From contig JAIVEN010000014.1 of the NCBI GenBank assembly GCA_026686845.1, positions 33,688,001-33,752,000 of the forward strand: DNA of 64,000 bases, given 5' to 3'. Positions 23,161-32,605 of this stretch are shown piece after piece. The notes below the pieces were generated by a model that worked only from the letters and a program-made list of their open reading frames with translations, searched no databases and was not told the origin of the DNA. The stretch comes from Adenanthera pavonina. Taxonomy: Eukaryota; Streptophyta; Magnoliopsida; Fabales; Fabaceae. The stretch's first letter is position 1. The number at the start of each line of letters is the position of its first letter. The position numbers and the translations under genes were made by a program.

Positions 23161-23412
23161 CTCAGCCCTAAAAATTATGATTATAGTATGCGGTTCCAAA
23201 TGAAACCGCCTATTTAGTTAAACTAAAGGACTTTGGTAGGTGGTTCCAGCTAAAACTGCCTACTAAAGTCTTTGACAAATTAATTAAATAATACTTCTGT
23301 GGGAGGTTATTTTAATAATTGTCAACAAATCTTTACCACTTCATTTTTGTATGCGTTTTTTCAAACAACTGCCAACTTTTGAGAGTCGACTAAATGTAAA
23401 TCTAGCGTAGTG
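23161..23412. repeat. Right subterminal repeats of nested CACTA
   Basis: Units such as TATGCGGTTCCAAATGAAAC, AACCGCCTATTTAG and GTAGGTGGTT lead into the GCGTAGTG terminus. The segment around ACCGCCTATTTAGTT aligns with the outer element just right of the viral insertion (31273 onward). Confidence 0.85.
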
Positions 23413-23415
23413 AAA

Positions 23416-23810
23416 AATCTCACTACAAAAACATGCGCAAAGGAGATAGAGGAGGAGGGGCATACTGTTTATGAAGGAGGACCACCGAGTGAGTGAGAAA
23501 GGAGAGAGAGAGTGAGTTCTGACATCAACAATGAGTTCCAGCAGGACAGAGCGCAGACTTGGGGAAGCTACGGAGAAGCCACAGACTTAGGGAACCCACA
23601 ATGAAGCCGCACGGACTTGGCGACACCATGGACTTGGGAAAGCCACATAGAAGCAACACAAACTTGGGGAAGCACGGAGAAGTCATAGACTTCGTCGGAG
23701 GGACAGAACTTTGCACAAGTGGTAGGAATCTGCGAGGATGCAAGAGGATTTGCGATAGAAGCAGGAGGAAGTGTGTTTGCAGCTTCGAACATTAGGGCTA
23801 AAATTGAAAG
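23416..23810. other. Outer CACTA sequence between nested CACTA and viral insertion
   Basis: It contains a CACTACAAAAAC sequence at 23421 that could be mistaken for a new element end. From 23551 to 23700 there are about five imperfect copies of a GACTTGGGGAAGC...GAAGCCAC unit. No gene is recognised. Confidence 0.55.
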
Positions 23811-24031
23811 GAAAGGAATCGGAATGAGATCCTTGTTCTAGTAACTTTCTTGTAATATTATTCTAGGGTTCATACATGATGATTATTTTAGGACAGAGTT
23901 TGATAATCCTAAGGTGATCCATCCAGAGTGCCCAGGAGAGGCCGTTTTATCGGATAAAGCTGGATTATCATTCTTCTACTAATAAAGTCATCATTTATAA
24001 TCCCTAGTGTTCTCATTACTGGATAGGGACC
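23811..24031 (+). repeat. Left terminal redundancy of viral insertion (221 bp)
   Basis: It matches 31052-31272 with only a few substitutions (for example C/T and A/G near 23845-23910). It begins GAAAGGAATCGG and contains AATAAA. It is viral leader sequence, not a retrotransposon LTR: there are no TG...CA ends and no polypurine tract beside the right copy. Confidence 0.92.
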
Positions 24032-24143
24032 CCAACTTGGAGAGGCCGTTTTATCGGATAAAGCTGGATTATCATTCTTCTACTAATAAAGTCATCATTT
24101 ATAATCCCTAGTGTTCTCATTACTGGATAGGGACCCCGACTTG
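23936..24143 (+). repeat. Tandem duplication, period 104, ending at viral PBS
   Basis: The copies at 23936-24039 and 24040-24143 differ by about one base (AACTTG versus GACTTG). The right terminal copy has only one unit, so this duplication is specific to the left side. The breakpoint falls within the first bases of the PBS. Confidence 0.93.
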
Positions 24144-24154
24144 GTATCAGAGCC
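24142..24154 (+). promoter_or_regulatory. Viral primer-binding site (tRNA-Met)
   Basis: TGGTATCAGAGCC, complementary to the initiator tRNA-Met 3' end, lies 66 bases before the first large ORF. In caulimovirids this marks the minus-strand start and by convention nucleotide 1. Confidence 0.92.
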
Positions 24155-24189
24155 ATATCATGCTTTGTATCAGTATTCTAACATTTTCT

Positions 24190-24204
24190 ATGGAAGAAAT
24201 TTAG
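24190..24204 (+). other. Four-codon upstream ORF before movement-protein start
   Basis: ATG GAA GAA ATT TAG ends 15 bases before the ATG at 24220. Short leader ORFs close to the first large ORF are a known feature of caulimovirid leaders, where they support ribosome shunting. Its role here is inference. Confidence 0.45.
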
Positions 24205-24219
24205 AGAGATATATCCACC

Positions 24220-25383
24220 ATGACTGAATTCCCAGAAAGTACTTCTTCTTCTTCTTCCCTTGAACCAGTTCATATTTCTTCAGCCTTTTCTCTAGAAAAT
24301 CTTCCTTCCTCTGTCAAAAGATCCTTAACTAACAAGATAGACAATCTTGTTGAAATCACTCATATTCCTGAGGATGTTCGTATTGATAATACTGAGCTTC
24401 CTTTGCTCAGTCCTTATGCTATATTCTCTCAAGACCGTACCTATGCTAGATCTTTTCGTCAAAGGATATCTAGAATTTTTCATACTCCTAGACCTCACGT
24501 CAAAGAGTATGTTCAAAGTTCCAAACTTGAACAGTGCGGTTTGAAAGCCACTACTGCTGAGCAGTATGTAACCCTTGAAATTCCTCAACCTTTGATCAAT
24601 TCCTGGAAACAAAAAGGGTATACTCATTTGCATGTTGGTGCAATCAGACTAGTTCTCACTTTGCATGGAAGAAAAGGTATTCCTGCTACAGCCAGGATTG
24701 CCATCATTGATTCCACTTACACCTCTTATGGTAATGCCATGATTGGTGCTTTGTTGACAACTTGCAGCAATGGGAGTGTTGTTATGATAATAGCTCCTGA
24801 TTTCAATATCAAACTAGATGATGAGACTTTGCCTTACAGACTGAAGGTACAAATCCAGATCCATGGTGCAGATCAGGATCCACGAGCCATTATGGCTACA
24901 CTCCATCATCAAATGATCTACAGGTTACAAGATCATGCCATCAACTTGGAATTTCCCAATTCCACCACAGATGCTCTTTACATGGTATCTAATCAATCGG
25001 ATACCTCTGTAATTCAAATTCCAAGGAGAATTCCAAAGGAGGAGTTAGCCCAGATCATGCCTCTTGAATGGATCAATAATTACGAGAAAGAATTTCACTC
25101 TTCTCGTAGGGATGTGCATACTATTGATTCTCCTGTTCTAGAAAGACTTGAAGATGGAACAGTTAAATCCACCTTCAAAAGACCAGGTCAAAGCCCAGCT
25201 TCTTACCGAGGACAAATCCTGTCTATAAGACCAAGTTACAGGCACAAGGAGAAAGTGCCTATTCATTCTGTTGATCAGAAGGCCAAACCATGTTTCGTTT
25301 CCAAAGTGCATGGACACTTTGTTTGGGATGCAGCTCCTGAAGAATGCGACCCAGATTGCCAATGTTATGACTGGGATAATTAG
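24220..25383 (+). pseudogene. Viral movement protein domain (30K superfamily)
   Basis: A 387-codon frame opens with ATG at 24220, preceded by CCACC. The 30K-type core lies at about residues 110-270, around YVTLEIPQPLI, GAIRLVLTLHGRKG, ARIAIIDSTY and APDFNIKLDD. The N-terminal 60 residues are Ser-rich, and the C-terminus is Cys-rich (ECDPDCQC). Movement proteins carry virus through plasmodesmata. The frame ends with TAG at 25381, but the same frame stays open for a further 199 codons, so the stop may be a later mutation in a polyprotein. Apart from that it is the best-preserved part of the insertion. It is not functional on its own in this broken context. Confidence 0.88.
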
Positions 25384-25980
25384 ACCGGACTAGAAGTCAA
25401 CTTATGCTTTGAGCCCAGCCCAACACCATTCTTAAAACAAAAGCCTTCCTGTCAAAAAATAAAGCCCAATAAGGATCATGATTTTGATCATGGCCCTAAA
25501 CAAACTTTTTCAGCCAAAAAGAAAACCCGTACCAAAAAACCTATCACTTTCCATCAAATATTAAAGAAGTTAGGTCATTCGGACCTTGCCTCTACTATTT
25601 TCTCAAATGAAGATACAATCCTTTCCACAAATGTCCCTGAACCCATCATTCCATCCATACCTTTCAAGCCAATACAAGATCTTCCTTGTATAGCTATGAT
25701 CAGAAAAACTGATGATGAATTTCCACCCTTAGAAAGAAGGATCAATGAACCAGCCAAGTATTCATCCCGACCATTTGTTCACCCAGACCAAATGACCCTT
25801 CAAGGTCCTAGACCACTGTCTCAAACTGAAGAAGTATTGAATTGGCACACTGAAAATTCCCTTGGTCAAAACAAAGTATTACACAAGATCAACTCCAGGC
25901 TGGATCAACTCCACGACAAAACTGATTCACTTTCCAGTAGACTAGATCTACTTGGGATCAGGTCAAAGAAATGTACATGA
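25384..25980 (+). pseudogene. Viral polyprotein linker with coiled coil
   Basis: This is in the same frame as the movement protein after the TAG, open to TGA at 25978. A basic patch (KKKTRTKKP) is followed by a Pro-rich segment and a heptad-like coiled coil near the end (KINSRLDQLHDKTDSLSSRL). Such a coiled coil between movement and coat regions fits an assembly or virion-associated module. That role is inferred from position only. Confidence 0.7.
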
Positions 25981-27490
25981 ATTATTCAAACAGAGCTCAG
26001 CAACTGGATCAAGAGCTCAGAGAATTTGTGAAAGTCAGATACAATGGTTCTCAGTTTCACCAAAAGAAGCAAGAACTGAAATATGTTTGGAGTGAACTCC
26101 AAAGGATTGAAAAGGATCTATCCAAAGCCCACACAAATATATATCCACCTTACTCATCAGCTTCTTTTTACAATACCCCTGTTTATACACCATCCATGCC
26201 CACAACCACTAGAGAACCCTTCCAAGTAAACTATCCCATCTTCCAACAACTCCAAAAGAAAAAACAACCCCCAGTAACTCATGCTTCATCATCTTTAACC
26301 AAACCAATTGTTTCCAATCCACCTACTCAACCAATTCCAGATCCTCAAACCTCATATCCTATGCCCTCCATTAAACCGTTGAAGATACAAACTCCACTAC
26401 CATCACCAAAGAAACCTATCTCTTGCTCCAAAGACAAATCTATAGCCATTATAAGACCTATGTCCGAAACCTCTTCAAACTATGAAATTTCTGATGACAA
26501 TTCTCCCATTTTGTCAAATTCAGAGATGACTGAATCTAAAATAGAAATTCCACCCATGTTTATGGTAAACCCTGAAACCTCTGAACAAGAACCCAGAGAA
26601 TCGACCCCAACTCCTATTGTGGATGATCCTATTGAAACTGAGTTTGTTCCTGAAGAGATACTTCATGGTCATGATAGCAAACCTGCTAATGGCCCATACT
26701 TCACCTTTGATGATATTCCTCCACATTGTTAGAGAGAAAAACTCCATGAATTTGGAGCATGGATCGATATTCAGATGAATGATCCTAATGCAAGCACTCG
26801 AGATATGTTAACCAATTTCTTATCTAGGTTAATTGGAAATCTTAGAGAATGGTTCACTAGCTTGAGTGAATACCAGAAATTGCAGATGGCCTAGTTTACA
26901 ATTCCGCAATTTTTGGGAATTTTGCATAAAGAATTCATTGGAGACTTTGGGATTATTGATAGAAGGGCGAGACAAGATTACTTCGAGATGAAATGCTGTT
27001 CTTTGCAAAGATCTGATTTACAGAGACATTTCACCAGAATGATGGAAAAGTATTATTTACTCGGAGGTGCTAATGATATGAACTTACGCCATGTTTTCAT
27101 TGCTTCACTTCCGGATGAATTACAACCTGAATTGCAGAAGTCCATCAATGCTCTACAAAGAGAGATGGCTAAATCTCTATTGGTGAAATCTATCAATTAG
27201 CTCTTGCAGCATTAGATCGTCATTGTGAACAACAAAAATTTGTGAAAAATGTTTTTAAGGATAAAGTTCGATTACAGAAAGTTTACAAAAGGCCTGATTT
27301 GAAGATTAAATGCAAAATCCAAAAGAATGTTCATGCACATAAAAAAAGAAGTCCCATTTCTTCAAGTTCTCTCAAAAGAAGAAATTCCCTTTCAGAAAGA
27401 AGAAGAAATCTTTCAGATTCTTCAAAAGAAGAACCTCATACTCCAAAAAGTCCAACAAATGCTATATTTGCGGCAAACAGGGACACTTTG
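25971..27490 (+). pseudogene. Viral coat-protein region with CCHC zinc knuckle
   Basis: It overlaps the previous frame by 10 bases (ATGTACATGA), so an indel or a start-stop overlap separates them. The frame begins with a coiled coil (QLDQELREFVKVRYNG), then a Pro/Ser/Thr-rich and acidic stretch. TAG codons lie at 26730 and 26892. A globular capsid-like part follows (EYQKLQM, LGILHKEFIGDFG, DYFEMKCCSL, MEKYYLLGG, HVFIASLPDELQPELQ), ending in TAG at 27198. A Lys-rich tail and the knuckle CYICGKQGHF (27460-27489) come next, and the knuckle's last Cys (CKRCP) is in another frame, so an indel lies inside it. The coat protein packages the viral genome. Confidence 0.82.
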
Positions 27491-28001
27491 TAAACGGTGC
27501 CCGTATAAGACAAAGAAAGACATGAAGCTGATTGAACGTATGTCAAAAGTTTTGTCTTTATCTCCTGAAGATGATATCGAATCATTACAAGAAGAGCAAG
27601 AAAGTCAAGATGAATCTACAGCTTTTGCTATTCCAATCTATGATGAATCTAGCTCAGAAGAGGAAAATGACAAAATCCTCTCAATCAAAAGACTGTGCTC
27701 TCACAGGAAAACATGCCGTATCAATCTTATCCATCCAGAATCAAAGGATACCCCATTGCCAAATGTCAAGATCAAGGTGTTACCCAGCAAATATGACAAA
27801 CCAATATCAGCCATTGGTTTTATTGACACTGGATCTTGCTGTAGCATGGTCAAACCACACGTGCTTCCTCCTGATGAATGGGTGCCTCATGAAGAATATT
27901 TTGCGGCTGCTGATGGTCAACATTTTTCAATCAACCTCATCTCCAAAGAAAGATTGGTATACAATTCTTCCCTAACTGTGTCATGTGGACAAAGGTATTA
28001 G
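27491..28001 (+). pseudogene. Viral aspartic protease
   Basis: After an acidic linker (SPEDDIESLQEEQESQDES) the retropepsin motif reads GFIDTGSCCSMVKPHVLP at about 27818-27870, with the catalytic D-T-G intact. A second pepsin-like block, LLIGMDIY, lies just into the next frame near 28025. The protease frame ends at TAG 27999 and the RT frame overlaps it, so an indel lies near 27985. The protease would process the polyprotein. Confidence 0.87.
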
Positions 28002-29194
28002 GTAGTCAATTACCTAATAAAGACTTGTTAATTGGGATGGATATTTATCATCAAGCAAAAGGATTACAAATTTTACCCAAATGCATAAGATACAAATCAT
28101 CTTTTGCTCCATGGGAAAAGATTTGCAATCTCTTTGCCATTCAACAAGTGTCACCTGGATTTGATCATCTCAGAGATCAATTACTTCCTTTCTGCCCAGA
28201 AAGTCATAGTGAGTTTATTCATCCATCACCTCTCTGGAAGAACGAAGAATTTTTTATAAGTCTTCCTTTCGAGAAAAATGAAGACATAAATCCCACCAAA
28301 GCCTCTCACATGGGAATGTCTCCAGAAGACTTGATTCTAGCCAGAGAAGAATGTGCTCAGCTGTTAAGACAAGGATTAATTGAGCCTACAAGTTCACCAT
28401 GGGCGTGTCAAGCGTTTTACGCAGAAAAGGATGCTGAAAAAAGAAGGAAAAAGAAAAGGTTCATAGTAGATTACAAGCCTCTGAATTGTTTTCTACAAGA
28501 CGACAAATTTCCTTTATCAAAGATTAACACGTTAGCGGTTCAGTTGAAGAAAGCAACAATCTTCTCCAAGTTTGATTTAAAAGCAGGATTTTGGCAACTT
28601 GGAATTAAACCAGAGGACCATTACAAAACAGCATTTTGCACACCAGAGGCCCATTATCAATGGACCGTGATGCCCTTTGGGCTCAAGCCAGCCCCATCAC
28701 TATTTCAAAAGGCAATGATAAAGATCTTTCAGCCTATTCTTTATTCGGCCTTAATCTACTTAGATGATATCTTACTGTTCTCAGAAACAAAGGAGGCCCA
28801 TAAGAAATTGTTAGCCCAATTTGCTCAAATAGTGGAAAAATATGGGATCATGCTTTCAACAACCAAAAGTCAGATTGGAGTAGCCCAAGTCCAGTTTCTT
28901 GGAATGATATTCGCTGATGGACATTTTCAACCAGGACCCCACATAGCTACAAAATTATTGGACTTTCCTGACAAGCTTTCATCAAAGCAAGTCCAACAGT
29001 TTTTGGGGATTGTGAACTACATCAGAGAATTTATTCCACGTGTCACTACATACGTTAGTCCTTTGTCACGGATGCTAAAAAAGAAACCCCCAGAATGGTC
29101 AGAAGAACAGACAAAAGCAGTACAAAAGCTGAAAATGATAGCTCAACATCCGCCACCTCTCAAGATTCTTGACAAGGGTAATCTTATCCTCTAG
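27983..29194 (+). pseudogene. Viral reverse transcriptase
   Basis: One open frame of about 400 codons carries the pararetroviral RT series: RQGLIEPTSSPWACQAFY, KKRFIVDYKPLN, FSKFDLKAGFWQLGI, WTVMPFGLKPAPSLFQKAM and the catalytic LIYLDDILLFS (about 28754-28786). The thumb and connection follow (VQFLGMIFADG, QQFLGIVNYIREFIP). All catalytic Asp residues are present. TAG at 29192 ends it, just before the RNase H motif in the same frame. RT converts pregenomic RNA to viral DNA. Confidence 0.94.
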
Positions 29195-29560
29195 ACTGAT
29201 GCCAGTGAGGATTACTGGGGAGCAGTATTGATTGAACAAGAGGGAGACAAAAGGTCATATTGTTCACATGCTAGTGGACAATTCAAGGATGGTGAAAAGC
29301 ATTATTATGCTATCTACAAGGAGATTCTTACTGTCAAAAGGGGAATTGAAAAGTTTAGTTTTTATCTAAGTTTTGTCCCATTCACAGTAGAAATGGACAA
29401 CACGTCATTTCCCATTATCCTAGACCAGAAAAAGAAACTTTTAACGGATAAACAACTTCTCAGATGGAAATAGTGGTTTACCCGCTATAAATTCACCGTG
29501 AAACATATCAAAGGAAAACACAATTTCCTTGCTGATCTTCTCTCTAGACCTTTGAAACCT
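29195..29560 (+). pseudogene. Viral RNase H domain
   Basis: In frame with RT after the TAG: TDASEDYWGAVLIEQ (first Asp), HYYAIYKEILTVKRG (Glu), FTVEMDNTSFP (Asp). A TAG at 29471 (KW-stop-WF) is followed by the closing block HIKGKHNFLADLLSRPL (last Asp). All four acidic positions are visible; only the stops disable it. There is no integrase afterwards, as expected for Caulimoviridae. Confidence 0.92.
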
Positions 29561-30655
29561 CCACAAATCCTGACTCTAAAAAAGAGTCCTTTGTTCATCC
29601 TAACCATTTCCAAAATGTCCAAACCAAACACCCATCTCAGTCGTCTCTTAGTCTTCCCTCCAGGACATTTCCCCACTACAGTTCAAGAAACTAATGTCTT
29701 AGCCAGAAAATGTTTGTTTCATTATCTTCACTTGTTTTTCTCTGTCACAGGTATTTCACCAAAACCAGAGTATTTTGACCCAGTATTTCCATACCTCGTT
29801 GTCCCTTTCATCAGAGGTCTCATTACGTCTAAATTTATGTGGTATTTTTGGTCAATGTCTACTCTCTATGCTTGTGCTATAGCCTTACCTCCTTGGTCAA
29901 CTTATCAGTATTTGACTGATAAGAAAAACCAACGTTCTCCTCTTGCTACTTTCCTGTCTTGGTATTCCTCCCTTTCCGTATGGAGAGGAAAATTGTATAA
30001 TGTTATTTCTGACAATAATTTATGGAGTATTCCTGTGCGTCAGCAACAGGTGTATTCTTTCTTTGTTTTACACAGGCCATATGAAGCAGACTATCAAGGA
30101 TAACTATTCACTCCAGCCCAAGCCCATCTTTGGGGAACAGCAATGCACTGGCCTTTGCAGCAAAAAGAAGTGATTAAAGATTTAGGAGATTATCTTCTTA
30201 ATCTTAATAACTTCAAGGGAGATGCAGCCAACACTACATGCACTTCTCTAGGACCACTTCCGGGAGAATTTTTCAATCCAGAAGAAATAACGACCACCGG
30301 CCAAGCTATTTCATTTGAATGGCCACAGTTGACATTAGCCCCACCAGAAGCTCCAACGACTTCAAGTGTTCCACCTGTCACAAATCTCACAGAAGATGCT
30401 GATCCAGAATGGCTCTCGGATCCCTCAAGATTCATTGAGTTACAAGATCCAAATGAAGTGGACCCTCATTTTCTCCATGATTTCCTATCATCTCAGTCTA
30501 AACCACCAATAATCACAAAAGACAATTTTGAAGAAGAGCTGGAACGCATAGAAATAAGAGCAATTGAAAAAGCAAAAAGAAAAGCAGAAAAAAGACTGAT
30601 GGGAGACATCAATAATGAAGCTCCACATCATGAACCAATTTGTAAAAGCTTTTGA
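29561..30655 (+). pseudogene. Viral C-terminal region of unknown function
   Basis: The RT frame stays open past RNase H to TAA at 30101, then continues in frame to TGA at 30653, about 365 codons in all. The first part is rich in aromatic and hydrophobic residues (FMWYFWSMSTLYACAIALPP). The last part is Pro/Thr-rich, then highly charged (ERIEIRAIEKAKRKAEKRLM). A position after RNase H in the same frame fits a polyprotein C-terminus; a transactivator-type role cannot be shown here. Only one stop interrupts it. Confidence 0.7.
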
Positions 30656-30867
30656 GTCATCAAGACTTGTCGTATATGCCGACAACTTTAAATAATGAGT
30701 CGGCACATGTAAAAAGTCATTTGTCATTTGTGCCGACATAAGTTAGTGAGTCAGCATTGTCTACCGACAAGCACATGTAAAATATGGTGTGATGAGTCAC
30801 CCACTATGGGTTGTCTATTATGCTTTTATGAGTCAGCTTTGTTTGTTTGTTTGTGAGACCCTTTCCC

Positions 30868-30874
30868 TATAAAA
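30868..30874 (+). promoter_or_regulatory. Viral pregenomic-RNA promoter TATA box
   Basis: TATAAAA within CCCTATAAAAGGG, about 210 bases after the last viral stop and 410 before the PBS position in the right redundancy. It is the expected place for the single caulimovirid promoter. Transcription would start near 30900 (inferred). AATAAA motifs at 30907 and 31222 could serve polyadenylation. Confidence 0.75.
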
Positions 30875-31051
30875 GGGTTACTCCATGTAACATATGAAGC
30901 AAGTGAAATAAAATCCTCATGTTTTCTCTCAACATGTTTTCTCTCTAAACACTTCTTCTCTCTAAATTTTGAAATAGAAATGTTAGTATGCTGATCATCT
31001 GAGATTCTATTATGCTCTGCACTTGCCTTTCTATGAGGATCCTGTGCATCA

Positions 31052-31272
31052 GAAAGGAATCGGAATGAGATCCTTATTCCAGTAACTTTCTTGTAATATT
31101 ATTCTAGGGTTCATACATGATGATTATTTTAGGACAGAGTTTGATAATCCTAAGGTGATCCGTCCAGAGTGCCCAGGAGAGGCCGTTTTATCGGATAAAG
31201 CTGGATTATCATTCTTCTACTAATAAAGTCATCATTTATAATCCCTAGTGTTCTCATTACTGGATAGGGACC
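31052..31272 (+). repeat. Right terminal redundancy of viral insertion (221 bp)
   Basis: Second copy of 23811-24031. It stops at ...GGATAGGGACC, six bases short of where the PBS would begin, and then CACTA sequence resumes. Confidence 0.92.
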
Positions 31273-31473
31273 ACTGCCTATGTTAGTTTTTAAATTTATT
31301 TTTTTAAAATAATAATATATTTATAAACTGTTATTTAAATAACAGCCTATAAAAGTATATTTTTATATATGGTTATATAACCACCTATAAATGTTCCTGT
31401 CTTACATTTTTTGTATTTTTTAATATAACCACCTATGTAGATGCATTAAGAAAAACCTATTTCTATAGTAGTG
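31273..31473. repeat. Right subterminal repeats and terminus of outer CACTA
   Basis: ACTGCCTATGTTAGTTTTTA aligns with the nested element's right arm. AT-decayed copies of the ATAACCACCTATAA unit follow, and the end is CTATAGTAGTG. Confidence 0.75.
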
Positions 31474-31771
31474 AGCTTTTCATTTCTATGTCTCCTCCTA
31501 TACTTGCAAATTTACTTTCCATGTAATTAGCTTTTCATGGTTTTGTCCCGTGGTAGGAAAAAAAATGTTTCATGCCTATGAAGATGCCAACCTCCCACCG
31601 AAAAAGTGCCATGGCCTACCCAAAAATGCCAATCCCCCACCCAAAAAGTGTTGTGGTCCCCAAACTATGCTCCTTGGTTTTAAAAATTTTATTCTGTGCC
31701 TAGCATGTCTTTAAATCAGGTTCATCTTGGTGCAAAAAAAAAATAGAATCATCAGTTTTACTTTATACTTT
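31474..31771. other. Spacer between outer CACTA and gypsy element
   Basis: It contains two near-identical short units (GAAGATGCCAACCTCCCACC / AATGCCAATCCCCCACC, about 31585-31640). No gene is seen. Confidence 0.55.
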
Positions 31772-32592
31772 TAATAGAGTACGATTGAGGCATGAAGCAT
31801 TTGGAGTTGGATATAGCAATGAGCTTGGAAAGAGCATGAAACCCAACTATTTGAATCAAGCTGCAGCCTAAAAAAGGAGCTAGAAAGTATGAAAAATGCT
31901 TCCAATCATATAAGCTAATGGTTCAAACCCAAAAGAAGCCCATTTGGGAGATATAACTTGAAGACAACGTGTGCTTCTCATGTGACCATTAAAAGTGACA
32001 TTTTTTTATGATTAATATTTAGGTCAAAAGTTTCCTATTTAAATTAAGCTACTTTTGCTGACTTCTTTTTAAGTTTGTTTCCTAATTTGAAAAAGGTGAT
32101 AGGAGCCATCTTTGGAGAATTAATTCAGCACCTTATGTCCTGATTCATTGTATAATAAGGTGTCACCTTTTAGGAATATTTAATGCTTATTATTCCTAGG
32201 GATTCTTGGTAGTCTTTTCCCATCTATAAATAGGCACCACTTTGTATGGTTTTGGAATTAACATGAATGAATGAATTTCTTTTCAGCAACTTTATTATTG
32301 TTCAGTGAGTTCTTTCTTGCTTATCCTTGAGTGCGAGAAAGAATGAGGACTTATCAAGGAGTGGTGATCCTTGTGGCGTCCCGGAGTTAGGATTCAAGAG
32401 ACGGGTTCTCTTGGAGTCTATTTCGTTCGACCAACATTTTGTTTCAGTTTTCTTATTTTTATCATTTCTATTTTTTCAGTTTTGTACATTGTTGTTCTTT
32501 GTTGTTCTTGTGTTCAATTCATGTTTCCTTGAGTTGCATGATCCTTACTCAAAGAAGGCTCTTAGGACGGGTTCCTAATGTGTCTCCCATCA
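31772..32592 (+). repeat. Gypsy 5' LTR
   Basis: TAATAGAGTACG...CTCCCATCA; the first G of the usual TG has mutated to A. A CTATAAATAGGC TATA-like box lies near 32223 (TATAAATAG). Confidence 0.93.
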
Positions 32593-32594
32593 TT

Positions 32595-32605
32595 TGGTAT
32601 CAGAG
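32595..32605 (+). promoter_or_regulatory. Gypsy primer-binding site
   Basis: TGGTATCAGAG, tRNA-Met type, sits two bases after the LTR end. Confidence 0.88.

Larger units (their letters stand above)
17834..23412. mobile_element. Nested non-autonomous CACTA (EnSpm) transposon
   Basis: It starts CACTACGCCAAAAAAG and ends ...AATCTAGCGTAGTG, with perfect 8-bp inverted ends CACTACGC. The flanking trinucleotides are AAA (17831-17833) and AAA (23413-23415), a proper 3-bp target duplication. The subterminal arrays use the same GGCGGTTAT/ATAACCGCC unit as the outer element. At 5579 bp it has no transposase but carries at least one host gene fragment on the minus strand. It is a close sibling of its host element. 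Confidence 0.92.
23811..31272 (+). mobile_element. Endogenous caulimovirid (petuvirus-like pararetrovirus), degenerate
   Basis: It encodes, in order, a 30K-type movement protein, a coat-protein region with CCHC knuckle, an aspartic protease (DTGS), RT (YLDDIL) and RNase H, with no integrase. It has a tRNA-Met PBS and a strong TATA box near the right end. This is the Caulimoviridae arrangement. All parts appear derived from one reading unit of about 2145 codons, as in petuviruses and florendoviruses. A 221-bp sequence is repeated at both ends (offset 7241), so slightly more than one circular genome was integrated. At least six in-frame stops and several frameshifts disable it. The coding regions are described in the entries that follow. 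Confidence 0.92.
14485..31473. mobile_element. Outer CACTA (EnSpm) transposon carrying captured host exons
   Basis: The left end TACTACAAAAATGAG (first C changed to T) is followed by several subterminal repeats of a GGCGGTTAT/ATAACCGCC unit. The right end ...CTATAGTAGTG at 31463-31473 is preceded by degenerate copies of the same unit. The left 600 bases are clearly homologous to the left end of the nested CACTA at 17834, which supports the orientation. Without the nested CACTA and the viral insertion the element is about 3.9 kb. It has no transposase, so it is non-autonomous. The 3-bp flanks (TGA and AGC) do not match, so the exact ends or the pairing are less certain. Confidence 0.72.

Noticed and set aside
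23421..23432. CACTACAAAAAC as the start of a third CACTA element
   Set aside because: No subterminal repeats follow it, and the sequence aligns with the interior of the sibling element; the match is probably chance.
23559..23795. 78-codon plus-strand ORF left of the virus
   Set aside because: Open because of an imperfect short repeat; no family resemblance.
23811..24031. Viral terminal repeats as LTRs of a retrotransposon
   Set aside because: No TG...CA ends, no polypurine tract next to the right copy, no target duplication, no integrase, and a movement-protein gene is present.
24220..25980. Programmed stop readthrough at 25381 in the viral frame
   Set aside because: Many other nonsense changes occur in the same insertion, so ordinary decay is the simpler reading; no readthrough context was evident.
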